Shown here in pieces: positions 28,901 through 37,421 of a stretch of DNA of 64,000 nt. A program made the position numbers and the translations under genes. Source of the stretch: Phymatolithon calcareum (Eukaryota > Rhodophyta > Florideophyceae > Hapalidiales); assembly GCA_977006965.1 (NCBI GenBank), contig OZ345367.1:186001-250000 (forward strand), in the 5' to 3' direction. Under the pieces are notes generated by a model. It saw only the letters and a program-made list of their open reading frames with translations. It searched no databases and was not told the origin of the DNA. How positions within the stretch are numbered: the stretch's first letter is position 1; every line of letters begins with the position of its first letter.

Positions 28901-29781
28901 CTGGGGTTAATGCTGCAGGCCCGTCGGCTGCGAGACGCGTGAGCTCTTCTGCAGCTCCGGAGGCGGCGGGTGCGTCTGTTACGCCGTCGGTGTCTGGGGT
29001 TAATGCTGCAGGCCCGTCGGCTGCGAGGCGCGTGATCTCTTCTGAGGCGGAAGACTCTTCTGCAGCTCCGGGGACGGCGGGTGCGTCTGTTACGCCGTCG
29101 GTGTCTGGGGTTAATGCTGCAGGCCCGTCGGCTGCGAGGCGCGTGATCTCTTCTGAGGCGGAAGACTCTTCTGCAGCTCCGGGGACGGCGGGTGCGTCTG
29201 TTACGCCGTCGGTGTCTGGGGTTAATGCTGCAGGCCTGTCGGCTGCGAGGCGCGTGAGCTCTTCTGAGGAGGAAAGCTCTTCTGAGGAGGATGGCTATAC
29301 TGACGGGGAAGACTGTTCTGCAGCTCCGGGGACGGCGGGTGCGTCTGTTATGCCGTCGGTGCCTGAGGTTAATGGGGCAGGCCCGTCGCCGGTAATTCAT
29401 CATACGAATGGAACGGCGGGTCATTCTCCTCGCGCTCCCCAGAGGGCGGTAGATTCCTCTTCAGCGAATCCGGCGACGGGTGAGCCTGCTCATCGCACGC
29501 CGAGAACTGGAGTTACTAATGGAGCGCTTACTAATGGAGAGCTTACCAATGGAGAGCTTACCAATGGAGCGGTTCCTAGCGTCGCGGGAAGAACCCATGT
29601 CAATAGCGTGCGTCGCACGCCGGCGTCTACTAACGCAATTGGGTGGAATTCCGTCCGTAATAGTCCGTATCGTTGGGCCTCGCAAGTCGCCCGGCAGCCT
29701 AGCAGCGCGGGAGAAAATGGAAGTCGCGCGCGTGCGTCGTTGCCCGTCGACGAGTCTGAGGTTGAAGTCATTAGTGACTGA
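25987..29781 (+). CDS. Polycomb PRC2 subunit, Su(z)12/EMF2/VRN2-type
   Basis: Three exons: 25987-26028, 26117-26455 and 26542-29781, joined in phase 0 with GTAAGC...ACACAG and GTTCGT...TTGTAG introns; 1206 aa. A C2H2 zinc finger lies at about 81-110 (C-M-F-C ... H-L-R-V-F-H), followed by the conserved block F-D-Y-K-L-E-I-V. The VEFS box, which binds the E(z) methyltransferase, is at about 540-625 (F-V-D-M-Y-A-V-E-K-L-F-M-S-L-W-N-Q-F-V, F-L-D-T-Y-G, L-F-M-R-H-L-T-V-L). Su(z)12 is required for H3K27 methylation by PRC2. The roughly 410 residues between finger and VEFS are basic, Pro/Ser-rich and disordered with likely nuclear signals. The roughly 580 residues after VEFS are also disordered and carry tandem repeats and an acidic C-terminus ending in V-E-V-I-S-D. 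The C-terminal extension is much longer than in plant or animal homologues I know. Confidence 0.88.
28819..29391 (+). repeat. in-frame minisatellite in the Su(z)12-like gene
   Basis: Five copies of a 37-codon unit start at 28819, 28930, 29023, 29134 and 29245 (spacing 111, 93, 111, 111 bp). Each has A-A-R-R-V-(S/I)-S-S-E, then G-A-S-V-T-P-S-V, then V-N-A-A-G-P-S. Copies 3 and 4 are nearly identical at DNA level, so the array is young. The fifth carries an acidic serine insert (S-S-S-E-E-E-S-S-S-E-E-D) suited to CK2 phosphorylation. Confidence 0.93.
29515..29574 (+). repeat. in-frame 15-bp repeat, four copies
   Basis: The unit AC(T/C)AATGGAG(C/A)GCTT repeats at 29515, 29530, 29545 and 29560, coding for T-N-G-(A/E)-L four times in the tail of the Su(z)12-like protein. 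Confidence 0.9.
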
Positions 29782-30116
29782 ACGGGGTCCGTGGGAAGGA
29801 AGTGCGTGCATGAGGTGAAACGAAACTGAGGTGCGCGCCGGTTTTGCAGCCCGTGTGTTGCGGCTGCTCTTGTGGTTATTTTAGAATATTTATCTTGGCG
29901 GTAACTGCGATAGAAAGTCGCAAGTTTCTTGTGCTGCAATCTAGAGAGTGTCAGGGTGAAGCTGTGACTCCGATGGTCCGTTTTCTTGTGAGGTTGCGAA
30001 AGGGAGGAGCAGAGATATGCAACGATTATACAGTTGCGGGAGCGATACAAAAATGGTGAAGATAAATCGTAGGTTTGTTTTCCAAATTCTGGTTTGCGAA
30101 GCGAAGCGCGAAATTA

Positions 30117-30431
30117 CGTCCCATCTCCTAGTGGAAAGCGAGTATTCGAAAAGTTTGCGTCTGTGAAGTTAGCGAGGAGGTGTGGGAAATGGAAAGCACA
30201 GCAAAACTGAGAGTAGAGGCACGTCCCATCTCCTTGTCGAAAGCGAGTTTTCGAAAAGTTTGCGTCAGTGAAGTGAGCGAGAATGTGGGGGAAATGGAAA
30301 GCACAACAAAACTGAGAGTAGAGGCACGTCCCAGCTCCTTGTGGAAAGAGAGCATTCGAAAAGTTTGCGTCAGTGAAGTTAGCGAGGAGGTGGGTGAAAT
30401 GAAAAGCAAAGCAAACCTGAATGGGAGTAGG
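30117..30431. repeat. three tandem 105-bp repeats
   Basis: Units start at 30117, 30222 and 30327, each opening CGTCCCA(T/G)CTCCT and containing ATTCGAAAAGTTTGCGTC and GAAATG-AAAGCA. They differ by roughly 10-15%. Because 105 is a multiple of three, frames stay open on both strands: the minus strand repeats F-T-D-A-N-F-S, the plus strand V-C-V-S-E-V-S-E. Coding potential is uncertain. Confidence 0.9.
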
Positions 30432-30534
30432 ACTTTTCTGGTTGCGAAACGAAACCCGAAAAGAACCCAAGTCGCGAAAGAACTCTTACGCGGCCTCGAT
30501 TCTTTCTTGATTTCGTCTGCATCTTCTACCGACC

Positions 30535-30590
30535 ATTCTCTCGACGGAATATATTTAGAACTACATTCCGTTTTGAGAATGGTCGGTAGA
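30535..30590. repeat. 56-bp inverted repeat
   Basis: TCTACCGACCATTCTC pairs perfectly with GAGAATGGTCGGTAGA. An inner CGGAAT/ATTCCG extends the stem. The weaker outer match TGC/GCA suggests an even longer arm. It is the first of six hairpins in this gap. Confidence 0.9.
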
Positions 30591-30647
30591 GGCATTGGAA
30601 AACTCTCGCTCGTGTGGTACCATCGTCAGAAGGAAAGTTATCAATGG

Positions 30648-30679
30648 GACGCTCTCCAAATGATCATTTGAAGAGCGCC
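30648..30679. repeat. 32-bp inverted repeat without spacer
   Basis: G-CGCTCT-CAAATGA meets its complement at TGA|TCA with two mismatches. Second hairpin of the cluster. Confidence 0.85.
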
Positions 30680-30707
30680 GCAAGGTAACCTTCATTCTTC
30701 GCGACTA

Positions 30708-30807
30708 TGACCGGGCGTGGCCGTCTTTCTCAGTAGCGCTTCTTACGGTGAGGATATTGATATCCTCCCGCACGAAGCGCTCGTGAGAAAGCGGCCACGC
30801 CCGGTCA
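30708..30807. repeat. 100-bp inverted repeat
   Basis: Arms of about 48 nt: TGACCGGGCGTGGCCG then CTTTCTCA, GCGCTTC, and GAGGATAT at the centre. There are scattered mismatches and one-base bulges, closing at GATATTGATATC. This is the longest hairpin in the window and GC-rich at its base. Confidence 0.92.
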
Positions 30808-30884
30808 CAACACTATTGCGCATTCGCGAAGGCAGAACAGCAAGGGGCAGAAACGAGTGATGCGCCACAGGACGACAGTATTCT

Positions 30885-30917
30885 GTCGCGCGCGAAGCCC
30901 GATGTGCTTCGCGCGAC
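30885..30917. repeat. 33-bp GC-rich hairpin
   Basis: GTCGCGCG-CGAAG pairs with CTTCGCGCGAC around the loop CCCGATGTG, with a 2-nt bulge. Fourth hairpin of the cluster. Confidence 0.88.
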
Positions 30918-30920
30918 ACT

Positions 30921-31000
30921 GCATCCGCTTCAGCAAGAAGATCGTACTAGTATACCTGCCGCCAGGTACCGTAGTGCTATCTTCTTGCTGGAGCGGATGC
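30921..31000. repeat. 80-bp hairpin, miRNA-precursor-like geometry
   Basis: GCATCCGCTTCAGCAAGAAG pairs with CTTCTTGCTGGAGCGGATGC, and the stem continues through GTACTA/TAGTGC and GGTACC-like bases. Arms are about 35 nt with four or five mismatches and the loop is about 8 nt. Stem length and loop size are close to a plant miRNA precursor. Confidence 0.92.
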
Positions 31001-31044
31001 CCGATCGTGGAGAGCGGCGTGTCGGCAGGAGAATGGGGGAGCAT

Positions 31045-31127
31045 CACGTCGAGGTATGATTCCCTGTAGATATCAAATAAATGATGATCATTTATTCGAT
31101 ATCTACAGGGAATCATACCTCGACGTG
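31045..31127. repeat. 83-bp nearly perfect hairpin
   Basis: Arms of about 38 nt, starting CACGTCGAGGTATGATTCCC and continuing TGTAGATATC, with perhaps one mismatch. The centre ATGATGATCAT leaves almost no loop. It is the last of the six, about 270 bp from the stop of the Q/P-rich gene. Confidence 0.93.
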
Positions 31128-31398
31128 GCTTAGAGGAGACAAAATACATTCGTGAAATTTATTTATAATTTTACGTTACAGCAAGGCCTCTGAGTGGACG
31201 TTGTTGATATTTGATGGATCCATCAAACAAAAAATGTTACCGATATCCATTTTGATGCCCATTACAGTGCGAAATTGACAATGTGACGATCTATGGCATG
31301 CAACTCCCTTCGGGAACTACCAATTAAACACTGCGCTCTATCTATTCTACGCTGGGACAACATGCACGTGTCGTCTTGGCCTACATAACTAGAAAACC

Positions 31399-32826
31399 TC
31401 AATTGGCCGCTTCATCGTCAGAGACCAACTCCATCCCGCGCGTCGCACTTCGTTTCAGCGCGGAGTACATGTGGCGCCCTGGCGGCCTTGTTTTTTGCAT
31501 AAGCTTAAGATTTCTTGCATCGTCCGGCATCGTTTGCGCCGCCGCCGGCAAGTCGTACTCTTCCGGCTCACCGAACAAGCTTTTCCCGTCGACGGTCAGC
31601 GGCGGCGCGGATGGCTCCGGTCCCTGATTGCACGCCGCGGATGCTAACAGCCCTTCCAGGGCAGAACCCTCGTTTGCGCCCAACAATGCAGCCCCAGATA
31701 AGGATGTCATTGTACTAACAGTTTCAATGGCCGTCTCGCCAGCGTCAGGCGCTGGCAGTTTTGGTATTTTACTATCTGGAGCCGGAGGGAAAAATGGCCT
31801 GGTGGGCGGCGTTTGCTTCTTCGGACCCTGATGTGGTGCATTGGGCGATAATGCGATGGGCGAGTAAAAGGGTGGAGATTGGGCGCCCGGTTGCTGCTGC
31901 GGAAATTGGTGCCCCTGGTTTGGCATTTGTGCTTGCTGCTGCGGTGACCCCTGCTGATGGCCTGGAGATTGATGCGGTGGACGTGTTTGCTGTTGCTGCT
32001 GCTGCTGCATCGGTTGCGCTTGAAAGAGCGGTAGCTGGCCATATTGCGGTGAGCCTTGAATTGGTGGCTTAGGGTAAGCTGGCATCTGATATGGCGGCGG
32101 TGCGTGAAGATACTGTGGCGCACTGTGCGGGGTACCGTAAGGCCTATGCTGTATCGGCGGTGCATTAATACGTGGTGGTTCATTTTGCTGTGGCGGCGAG
32201 GCAACGGCATTTACCCCAGGGCGGAAGGGCGGGGAGTTGTTTTTGTGCAGCTCTCCTGGCTTTTGAAACTGTGCACATGGCTGTCCGGAATATTGATTCG
32301 AAGGTACCTGCTGCTGATATATAGGACTGGCCGAGGGGCGCTGAAAATTAACCGGATAGTATCCCCCCGGTAGTTGATGTTGCGGTTGAAACATGTGCGG
32401 CCGTGGAACGCCTTGGTGAGGCTGAAATTGCTGCGGGGTTTGTTGCTGCGAATGTGCCTGTGGCACGGAAGCGGGATACGGGGCGGACGGGGACTGAGCA
32501 TACTGCGGTGGCGAGGCAGCGTATGCCGACCCCGCGCCGCCGAAGTAGGGCGGATACTGTGGTTGAGCGGGAGAAGGAAGCTTGTATGGAGTAGGACGAG
32601 ACGAGTGTGCATGCGGAAATACACCATACGGGTTGTGCGGTTGCGCTACTAGATAACCTGCTGAGCGCGGAGTGGATTCAATGCTTGCCGTGGAAGTGGC
32701 CGAAGTCGGTAGCTCCATAGGAAACTCTCTGTTCGCGTGCGCAGCAGCTTGTAAGCCAGATTGCGACGGAGAGCTTGGCGCGCCTGTAGGTGGCCGCCTA
32801 TAAGGAGGACGGTTGCAGTCTCCCAT
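31399..32826 (-). CDS. Q/P/Y-rich low-complexity protein
   Basis: 475 aa, ATG at 32826. From about 20 to 345 it is dominated by Pro, Gln, Ser, Tyr and Ala with recurring P-Q-Y, Q-Q-P and P-P-Y motifs and a run of seven Gln (about 275-281), i.e. prion-like composition. The C-terminal 120 residues are more ordered in look (D-A-G-E-T-A-I-E-T-V-S-T-M-T-S-L-S-G, then F-G-E-P-E-E-Y-D-L-P) and end with R-G-M-E-L-V-S-D-D-E-A-A-N. There is no known domain. Such proteins often occur in RNA granules or transcription complexes, but that is only analogy. Single exon; transcribed towards the PRC2 gene. Confidence 0.72.
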   Translation of the reverse strand: MGDCNRPPYRRPPTGAPSSPSQSGLQAAAHANREFPMELPTSATSTASIESTPRSAGYLVAQPHNPYGVFPHAHSSRPTPYKLPSPAQPQYPPYFGGAGSAYAASPPQYAQSPSAPYPASVPQAHSQQQTPQQFQPHQGVPRPHMFQPQHQLPGGYYPVNFQRPSASPIYQQQVPSNQYSGQPCAQFQKPGELHKNNSPPFRPGVNAVASPPQQNEPPRINAPPIQHRPYGTPHSAPQYLHAPPPYQMPAYPKPPIQGSPQYGQLPLFQAQPMQQQQQQQTRPPHQSPGHQQGSPQQQAQMPNQGHQFPQQQPGAQSPPFYSPIALSPNAPHQGPKKQTPPTRPFFPPAPDSKIPKLPAPDAGETAIETVSTMTSLSGAALLGANEGSALEGLLASAACNQGPEPSAPPLTVDGKSLFGEPEEYDLPAAAQTMPDDARNLKLMQKTRPPGRHMYSALKRSATRGMELVSDDEAAN

Positions 32827-33899
32827 GCTTGCGAGCGGACTCTTCGAGCTTAGACGGACCTTGTTGTCGGTTGTACTTCAAGATTGTCGAGGCCTTATGG
32901 ATAAGGAAGCAGAGGGGCTTTCGATTCGCAGAATGCACTGTTTTAGGGCCGAGTTTTGAAAGGTTGCCAGGAAAAATTAGAAGGGATTCCTTGTTTCCAG
33001 CGTTCACTCAAGGCCTAAGTGCACCTCCGAGAATCATACAAGTGTACTGTATATCTTTTGCAAGTTCTGTTTTTTTTAAAATTGATTGTTGCACTATATT
33101 CGGCCTTGAGAGAACGACACGTTCTGATTAACAATCTCGTATTATTTGAAGTGAACGTTCATTTAGTTTTCTTTGCAATGTAGCAAAATGCCTTGTTGTG
33201 CAATTGTATTTTTCCCGTCAATAATCCTCTCCATCACACTTTGATGGCGAAGAAAGTGTGAACAACAAACAGCGTCATCATTCGTGCGCACAAATAAAAC
33301 TGCTGACAACATGAGCCCCGCGTATACGTAGGAATCAATTCTCCTATTGTATGATACCATGGTGGGTGTTTCGCTCAGTATGACATCATTGTAATCCACA
33401 ACATTGCAACGTTGCAACTTCTTGTTTCTGCCCTAACGCTACCAACGCGCAGCAGGACGACGAGCTGTCGCAGAGGCTCACGTATGATACCGACAACATG
33501 TCAGCATTCATAGCGCGTGAGCAGACAAATTTTTCATCGTCATCAACAATGTTGACTTCTTATCATCACACGAAAAAGTCAACATGTGTACAGCTGTCGC
33601 AAGTTTTCAATCTGATTAAAAACTAGCGACAGCTGTCCACGTGTTGATCCTGTTTCTGCTAGAAAAAAATTGCTCAAAAACCAAGCTCAGAAATTCACTT
33701 ACAGCCAATCCCCAGCCAAATGATTCTGCACAACTGAATCATACAGAAGATATGATAAGATCCAATAAACATCTTCCACCAATCATCTGATGTCGAGATT
33801 TCAAGATCTTTCGGAGGCGCATTGCTTAGCACACTGCTGCATCATTCCGCTGTCATCACCATGGCACTTCGTCTGCTTGCATAGGTCCATCCCATTCTC
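32827..33899. other. intergenic region between divergent genes
   Basis: Separates the Q/P-rich gene (-) and the UPF0301 gene (+). It holds the 33580-33646 hairpin and a smaller inverted repeat at 33550-33594 (TGTTGACTT/AAGTCAACA). No gene is seen. Confidence 0.45.
33580..33646. repeat. 67-bp hairpin, miRNA-precursor-like
   Basis: CAACATGTGTACAGCTGTCGC pairs with GCGACAGCTGTCCACGTGTTG, with extension through AGTTTT/AAAACT. Arms are about 31 nt with about four mismatches and the loop is small. It lies in the upstream region of the UPF0301 gene. Confidence 0.92.
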
Positions 33900-35062
33900 A
33901 TGAAGCCACGCCCGCTGTTCGTACTGCACTCCCTTCCTATCACCTCGCGCCCTCCCTCGCGCTCGCAATGCACGCCATATATGCACGCGGCCCCCGGTCT
34001 GTCGGCAGGTGAAGGGGTCTCGCGCGCAGACTGGCGCTCGTTCCGCGCGCGACTGGTGCGCTCTGAAGCAGCAGAAGAAAAAGAACTGACAGGCAAGGCT
34101 CACGGTGAATGGGCGCATCGTCTTGAACATGTGGAAGTTGGCTGCGTGCTCGTGTCGGACCCCGGTTATTCATGGCCGAATAGTTTTGCACATCTCAACC
34201 GCGCTGTTGTGCTCATCACCAACATACGGAACAATGCAGTGTCGGGGCTGTTGCTAACGAGGCCAACGAGGTACTTTGTGGGGGATCAGGCTTCTGTAGT
34301 TGGTCGTGTAGGAAATGAGTACGTTGCATCCAGCGCCCCTTTTGGTCGTCGCTTTCATCTCTTCTTTCCCTCTCCCTTGTCAACTGTGCGGGTAGAGTTA
34401 CTTGTTTGCCCTGTTCAAGACGAACTAACGGCTCGTTCGTCTTGCCATTTTGTGCCCCCGCCTTTCGCGTCAAATGATAATCACGGCAATTCTGCGTTAT
34501 GCTCTCGTCTTGCTCAAAATCCGCTTGAATCCTTTTCTGGTCGATCCTACCATCCGCAATGCATCAATATCGTGTTGTGGCTCAAATCCGTTTTGAATCT
34601 TCGTGTGGTTAACTTCGTTTTTGCATCATGAATTTGTTCTCGTTCGTGTCCATCTTGCATCTCATCCTGTTACGCTTTGCACCGCGTTCACCTCCGCCAC
34701 CCAGATTCAAGGAGAACATCCTGCATCTCGGCGGCGACACAAGCATGGGATCGCTCGAAGTGTTGCACGCCCTCCCGCCCTTAACCGTCCCCGGCGCTCG
34801 TGAGCTTATCCCTGGTATTTCCATCGGCGGCTTAAACGCGTCGCGCGTTCTCGTCCAATCCGGCCGAGCAAACGCGCACGACTTTCATTTCTTCATCGCC
34901 TACGCGCGGTGGAACCGCGTGCAGCTCACCGCGGAAATGGACGCCGGCGCTTGGATTGTTGCCGCGTGCTCCCCACGTATGCTCATGGAGTCCGGCCTAG
35001 AGGATCCAGCTGCTGACGCAGATGCGCTGTGGCGTAAGCTTGTTGCGTTGTTGCGCGAGTGA
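33900..35062 (+). CDS. UPF0301 (AlgH/YqgE, DUF179) protein, two exons
   Basis: Exons 33900-34318 and 34705-35062 joined through a 386-nt intron (GTACGT ... CACCCAG, phase 2); 258 aa. Exon 1 gives D-W-R-S-F-R-A-R-L-V, W-A-H-R-L-E-H-V-E-V-G-C-V-L-V-S-D, A-V-V-L-I-T-N and G-L-L-L-T-R-P-T. Exon 2 gives L-H-L-G-G-D, I-P-G-I-S-I-G-G, H-D-F-H-F-F-I-A-Y-A-R-W-N-R-V-Q-L-x-x-E-M-D-A-G-A-W. This is the UPF0301 fold as in plant plastid DUF179 proteins. The biochemical function of the family is not established. The N-terminal 40 residues may be a transit peptide (several Met starts possible). A paralogue lies at 63580-64000. Confidence 0.85.
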
Positions 35063-35314
35063 GCGATAGGGCGAACAACCGTTGACGGCCAGTTCAAGCC
35101 TTTTATTTCTGTACACGTATATTTCCTTCATCCCACCTCAACTACCAGTCGCACTCGTTTGTACCATAGGCTTATTTATTCTTTATAAAAAGCTGTTTTT
35201 CTGGGAATACATGGAACACGGTCATCATCTCCCAGTTTCGTTGGCACATACGCCCGGCTTATTCTCACCTCACATTAGACTTTCTCCTCGTTCATCCTTA
35301 ACTTTTTGCAAACC
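35063..35314. other. short intergenic region
   Basis: 252 bp between two plus-strand genes, with a Leu/Phe-rich short frame but no support for a gene. The CCATGG context at 35315 marks the next start. Confidence 0.4.
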
Positions 35315-36661
35315 ATGGCGACACTCACTGCGGTTATTCACTACAAGACGAAATGGCCGGATACAAGGATGTGCTACTCCACGACGGGGCTCGAAGAGGG
35401 TCCTTGGTTGGTAAGAATTTCCAACATATCTCTTGTCCGTGACGTCAGTATCTCTTTTTCTAACCCAATTGGTTCTCACATTTGCCCTTAGGAGCGCGAA
35501 TGGAACTCGAGGACTTCTCCGATGGGTCCCTTTTGGGTTGCCTTGATCATCTCGTTTGATAACACAGGTCTCCTCTTTATGCCGAAATGTGCCGACTCAA
35601 GCGGCAGTGACGACGAAGGTCCCGCATTCAACTGCTCCCCGTCGTGGAAGAGAGGAAATAAGTACTTCATCGGCAAAAGCGGAACCTTCGTCCTCTCAGC
35701 CGGTAAAATTACAAAGTTCTCAGATGACATCACCACAGAACGTGATGCACTCGGAGCTGATATGCCCTCCTCCACAATGCGTTCTCGCAACCCGAGACAA
35801 ACACTTTTCCTCGATATTGACGGTACTCTTCGCGGAAACAATGTCATGAATGTCTTTGTCGATCTATGGGACCGCCATCTCGCCCTCTCAGGTGCCGTGT
35901 TGGCATTCAACACCGGACGCGGAATAGCGTCCGTCATGCGTTTCCTCTCTGAAACCTATTCCACCCTCGTCCCCACTGTATCGGTGTGTCGTGTGGGTTG
36001 CAGCATTTTCTGGTTTCGACATGCCGGTCGCTGGCTGATCACTCCAAAGTCAGACGCTCTCTTTTTGTTAGTGCCAGAGTGCATCGAAGATGCTCAATGG
36101 CTCGATAATCTCGACGGCGTCGGTGGTTGGGATATACACACAGTGCTAAGCAAGTTACGTGGTGAACTTGTAATGAACCCCAAGATTCGTGCTCACCTCT
36201 TGGATCCTATCGGTCCCGTGCCGCGCGATCAACGTCTCTATGTCGTGTCGTTCCTGCTACTCCCCGGGCGCGAGGCAAACGCCGTGGCAGCGGTGCGCGA
36301 GAAATTGGGGAATATGAAGGTGAAAATTTCCGTATGTGGTGGTGATGGTCTGGATCGTTATCTCGACGTCATTAGCATCGGCGGTGGTAAGCTTGGTGGC
36401 ATGCGTTATGTGCTGCGTTGTCTCGGCCCGGCGTTCCCGGCGGCGGCAGCGGTGATGGCCGGCGATTCCGGTAACGATCTTGACGCGCTCGACCACGACG
36501 GACCGGAGAAGGGGATCATTGTTGGAAACGCACAGAGTGAGCTGCGCACTTTTTGGAAAGATCTCAACACGCGTCAGCCGAACCAGAGGCGTGTGGTGTT
36601 CGCGTCGAAGAACTGCGCGGAGGGTATTGTGGAAGGGTTGCGAATGCTCAGGTTTTTTTAA
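35315..36661 (+). CDS. HAD-superfamily sucrose-phosphatase-like enzyme with N-terminal starch-binding-like module
   Basis: Two exons, 35315-35410 and 35492-36661 (81-nt GTAAGA...CCTTAG intron, phase 0); 421 aa. Residues 1-110 resemble a CBM25/CBM53 starch-binding module: V-I-H-Y-K-T-K-W-P-D, E-G-P-W, M-G-P-F-W-V-A-L-I-I-S-F-D-N, and N-K-Y-F-I-x-x-S-G-T-F-V-L-S-A-G-K-I. The HAD IIB part has D-I-D-G-T-L (motif I), F-N-T-G-R (II), G-G-K-L-G-G (III Lys) and A-G-D-S-G-N-D (IV), then I-V-G-N-A-Q-S-E-L and C-A-E-G-I-V-E-G, as in sucrose-6F-phosphate phosphatases. Red algae make floridoside or digeneaside and cytosolic floridean starch, so a sugar-phosphate phosphatase tethered to starch is plausible. 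The true substrate is unknown. Confidence 0.83.
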
Positions 36662-37421
36662 TGCCATGTCGCGTTGTAGCCGTTGTATTCTATCGAGATA
36701 GAAGGGTCGGCGCTTTTCAATTTTGTACTTGCGGTGTCGGGACGGGAAGGGGCGGCAACAATAGTCCAGCAACGAAAGGCCAGTACAGTAACGAATGGCC
36801 GTCATAAGATTACTGTATTGTGAAGGAGCATTTTAGGTAGAGATGACGTAGAGGACAGCACGTGTTTGCTGGATTAAGTCTATAAAGAGTCGCGTTCAAT
36901 TCTTCTCCCTTACGTGAATATTGACGACCTCAAGCGACTGACCTGCCCGTAGGACAGCGCATGTCTGCTGGCACGAAATTTTCCATCATCTATAAATGCC
37001 GCGGTCGCGCAACTGTTCCACATGGTTGTTCCCGTTCCCGCTTCGGAACTGAACCGAACGCTTTCGCTTAGGCGTTCGGAACGACAGTGTTCGTTTCTCG
37101 ACTTCACGACATTCGCGTGTTTTCAAGGGTTTTGAGGTCCGAAGAATTTGTTTATTTGTTTTTCAAGTTTACACAAAGTGGAGTTGACATGTTTTTCGCA
37201 AGTACACGGTTCACAGTAGCACAGAACAAACGCAAAGTTCTCAACGATCGATCGGACTCAACATTTTCAGTCGTCTCGCCCTCCACTTAACTGCTGTCTT
37301 CGTGGCAGAGACATTTGGAACTGCTAAACACACAACAAGAACGTATTCGATCTTGCCATCTACGAATTCGGTCAGAACGCTCCTCCTAATCTTTTTCCTC
37401 AAGTCATTCTTCTACTTCTCG
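36662..37421. other. convergent intergenic region
   Basis: Lies between the phosphatase stop (+) and the bZIP stop (-). It contains a diverged duplication (36848-36872 and 36949-36971, both GTA-GGACAGC...TGCTGG and each followed by TATAAA) and a small CCGAACGC/GCGTTCGG hairpin at 37054-37079. No gene is seen. Confidence 0.45.

Larger units (their letters stand above)
29782..31398. other. convergent intergenic region rich in repeats and hairpins
   Basis: Lies between the stop of the PRC2 gene (+) and the stop of the Q/P-rich gene (-). It holds three 105-bp tandem repeats and then six inverted repeats in 600 bp, each listed separately. Frames of 118-163 codons over the tandem repeats are open on both strands because the unit length is a multiple of three; neither is a convincing gene. 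Confidence 0.6.

Noticed and set aside
28669-29424. Minus-strand 251-codon Arg-rich ORF
   Set aside because: Antisense to the repeat-bearing tail of the PRC2 gene; the repeats keep it open. No start context or homology supports it.
30708-30807. Rho-independent terminator reading of the hairpins
   Set aside because: This is nuclear eukaryotic DNA, and most stems lack a following T-run; bacterial terminator logic does not apply.
31707-32210. Second minus-strand frame inside the Q/P-rich gene
   Set aside because: It overlaps the longer ATG-started frame in another phase, and its His/Arg-rich composition is what CAG/CCN-rich codons give when shifted.
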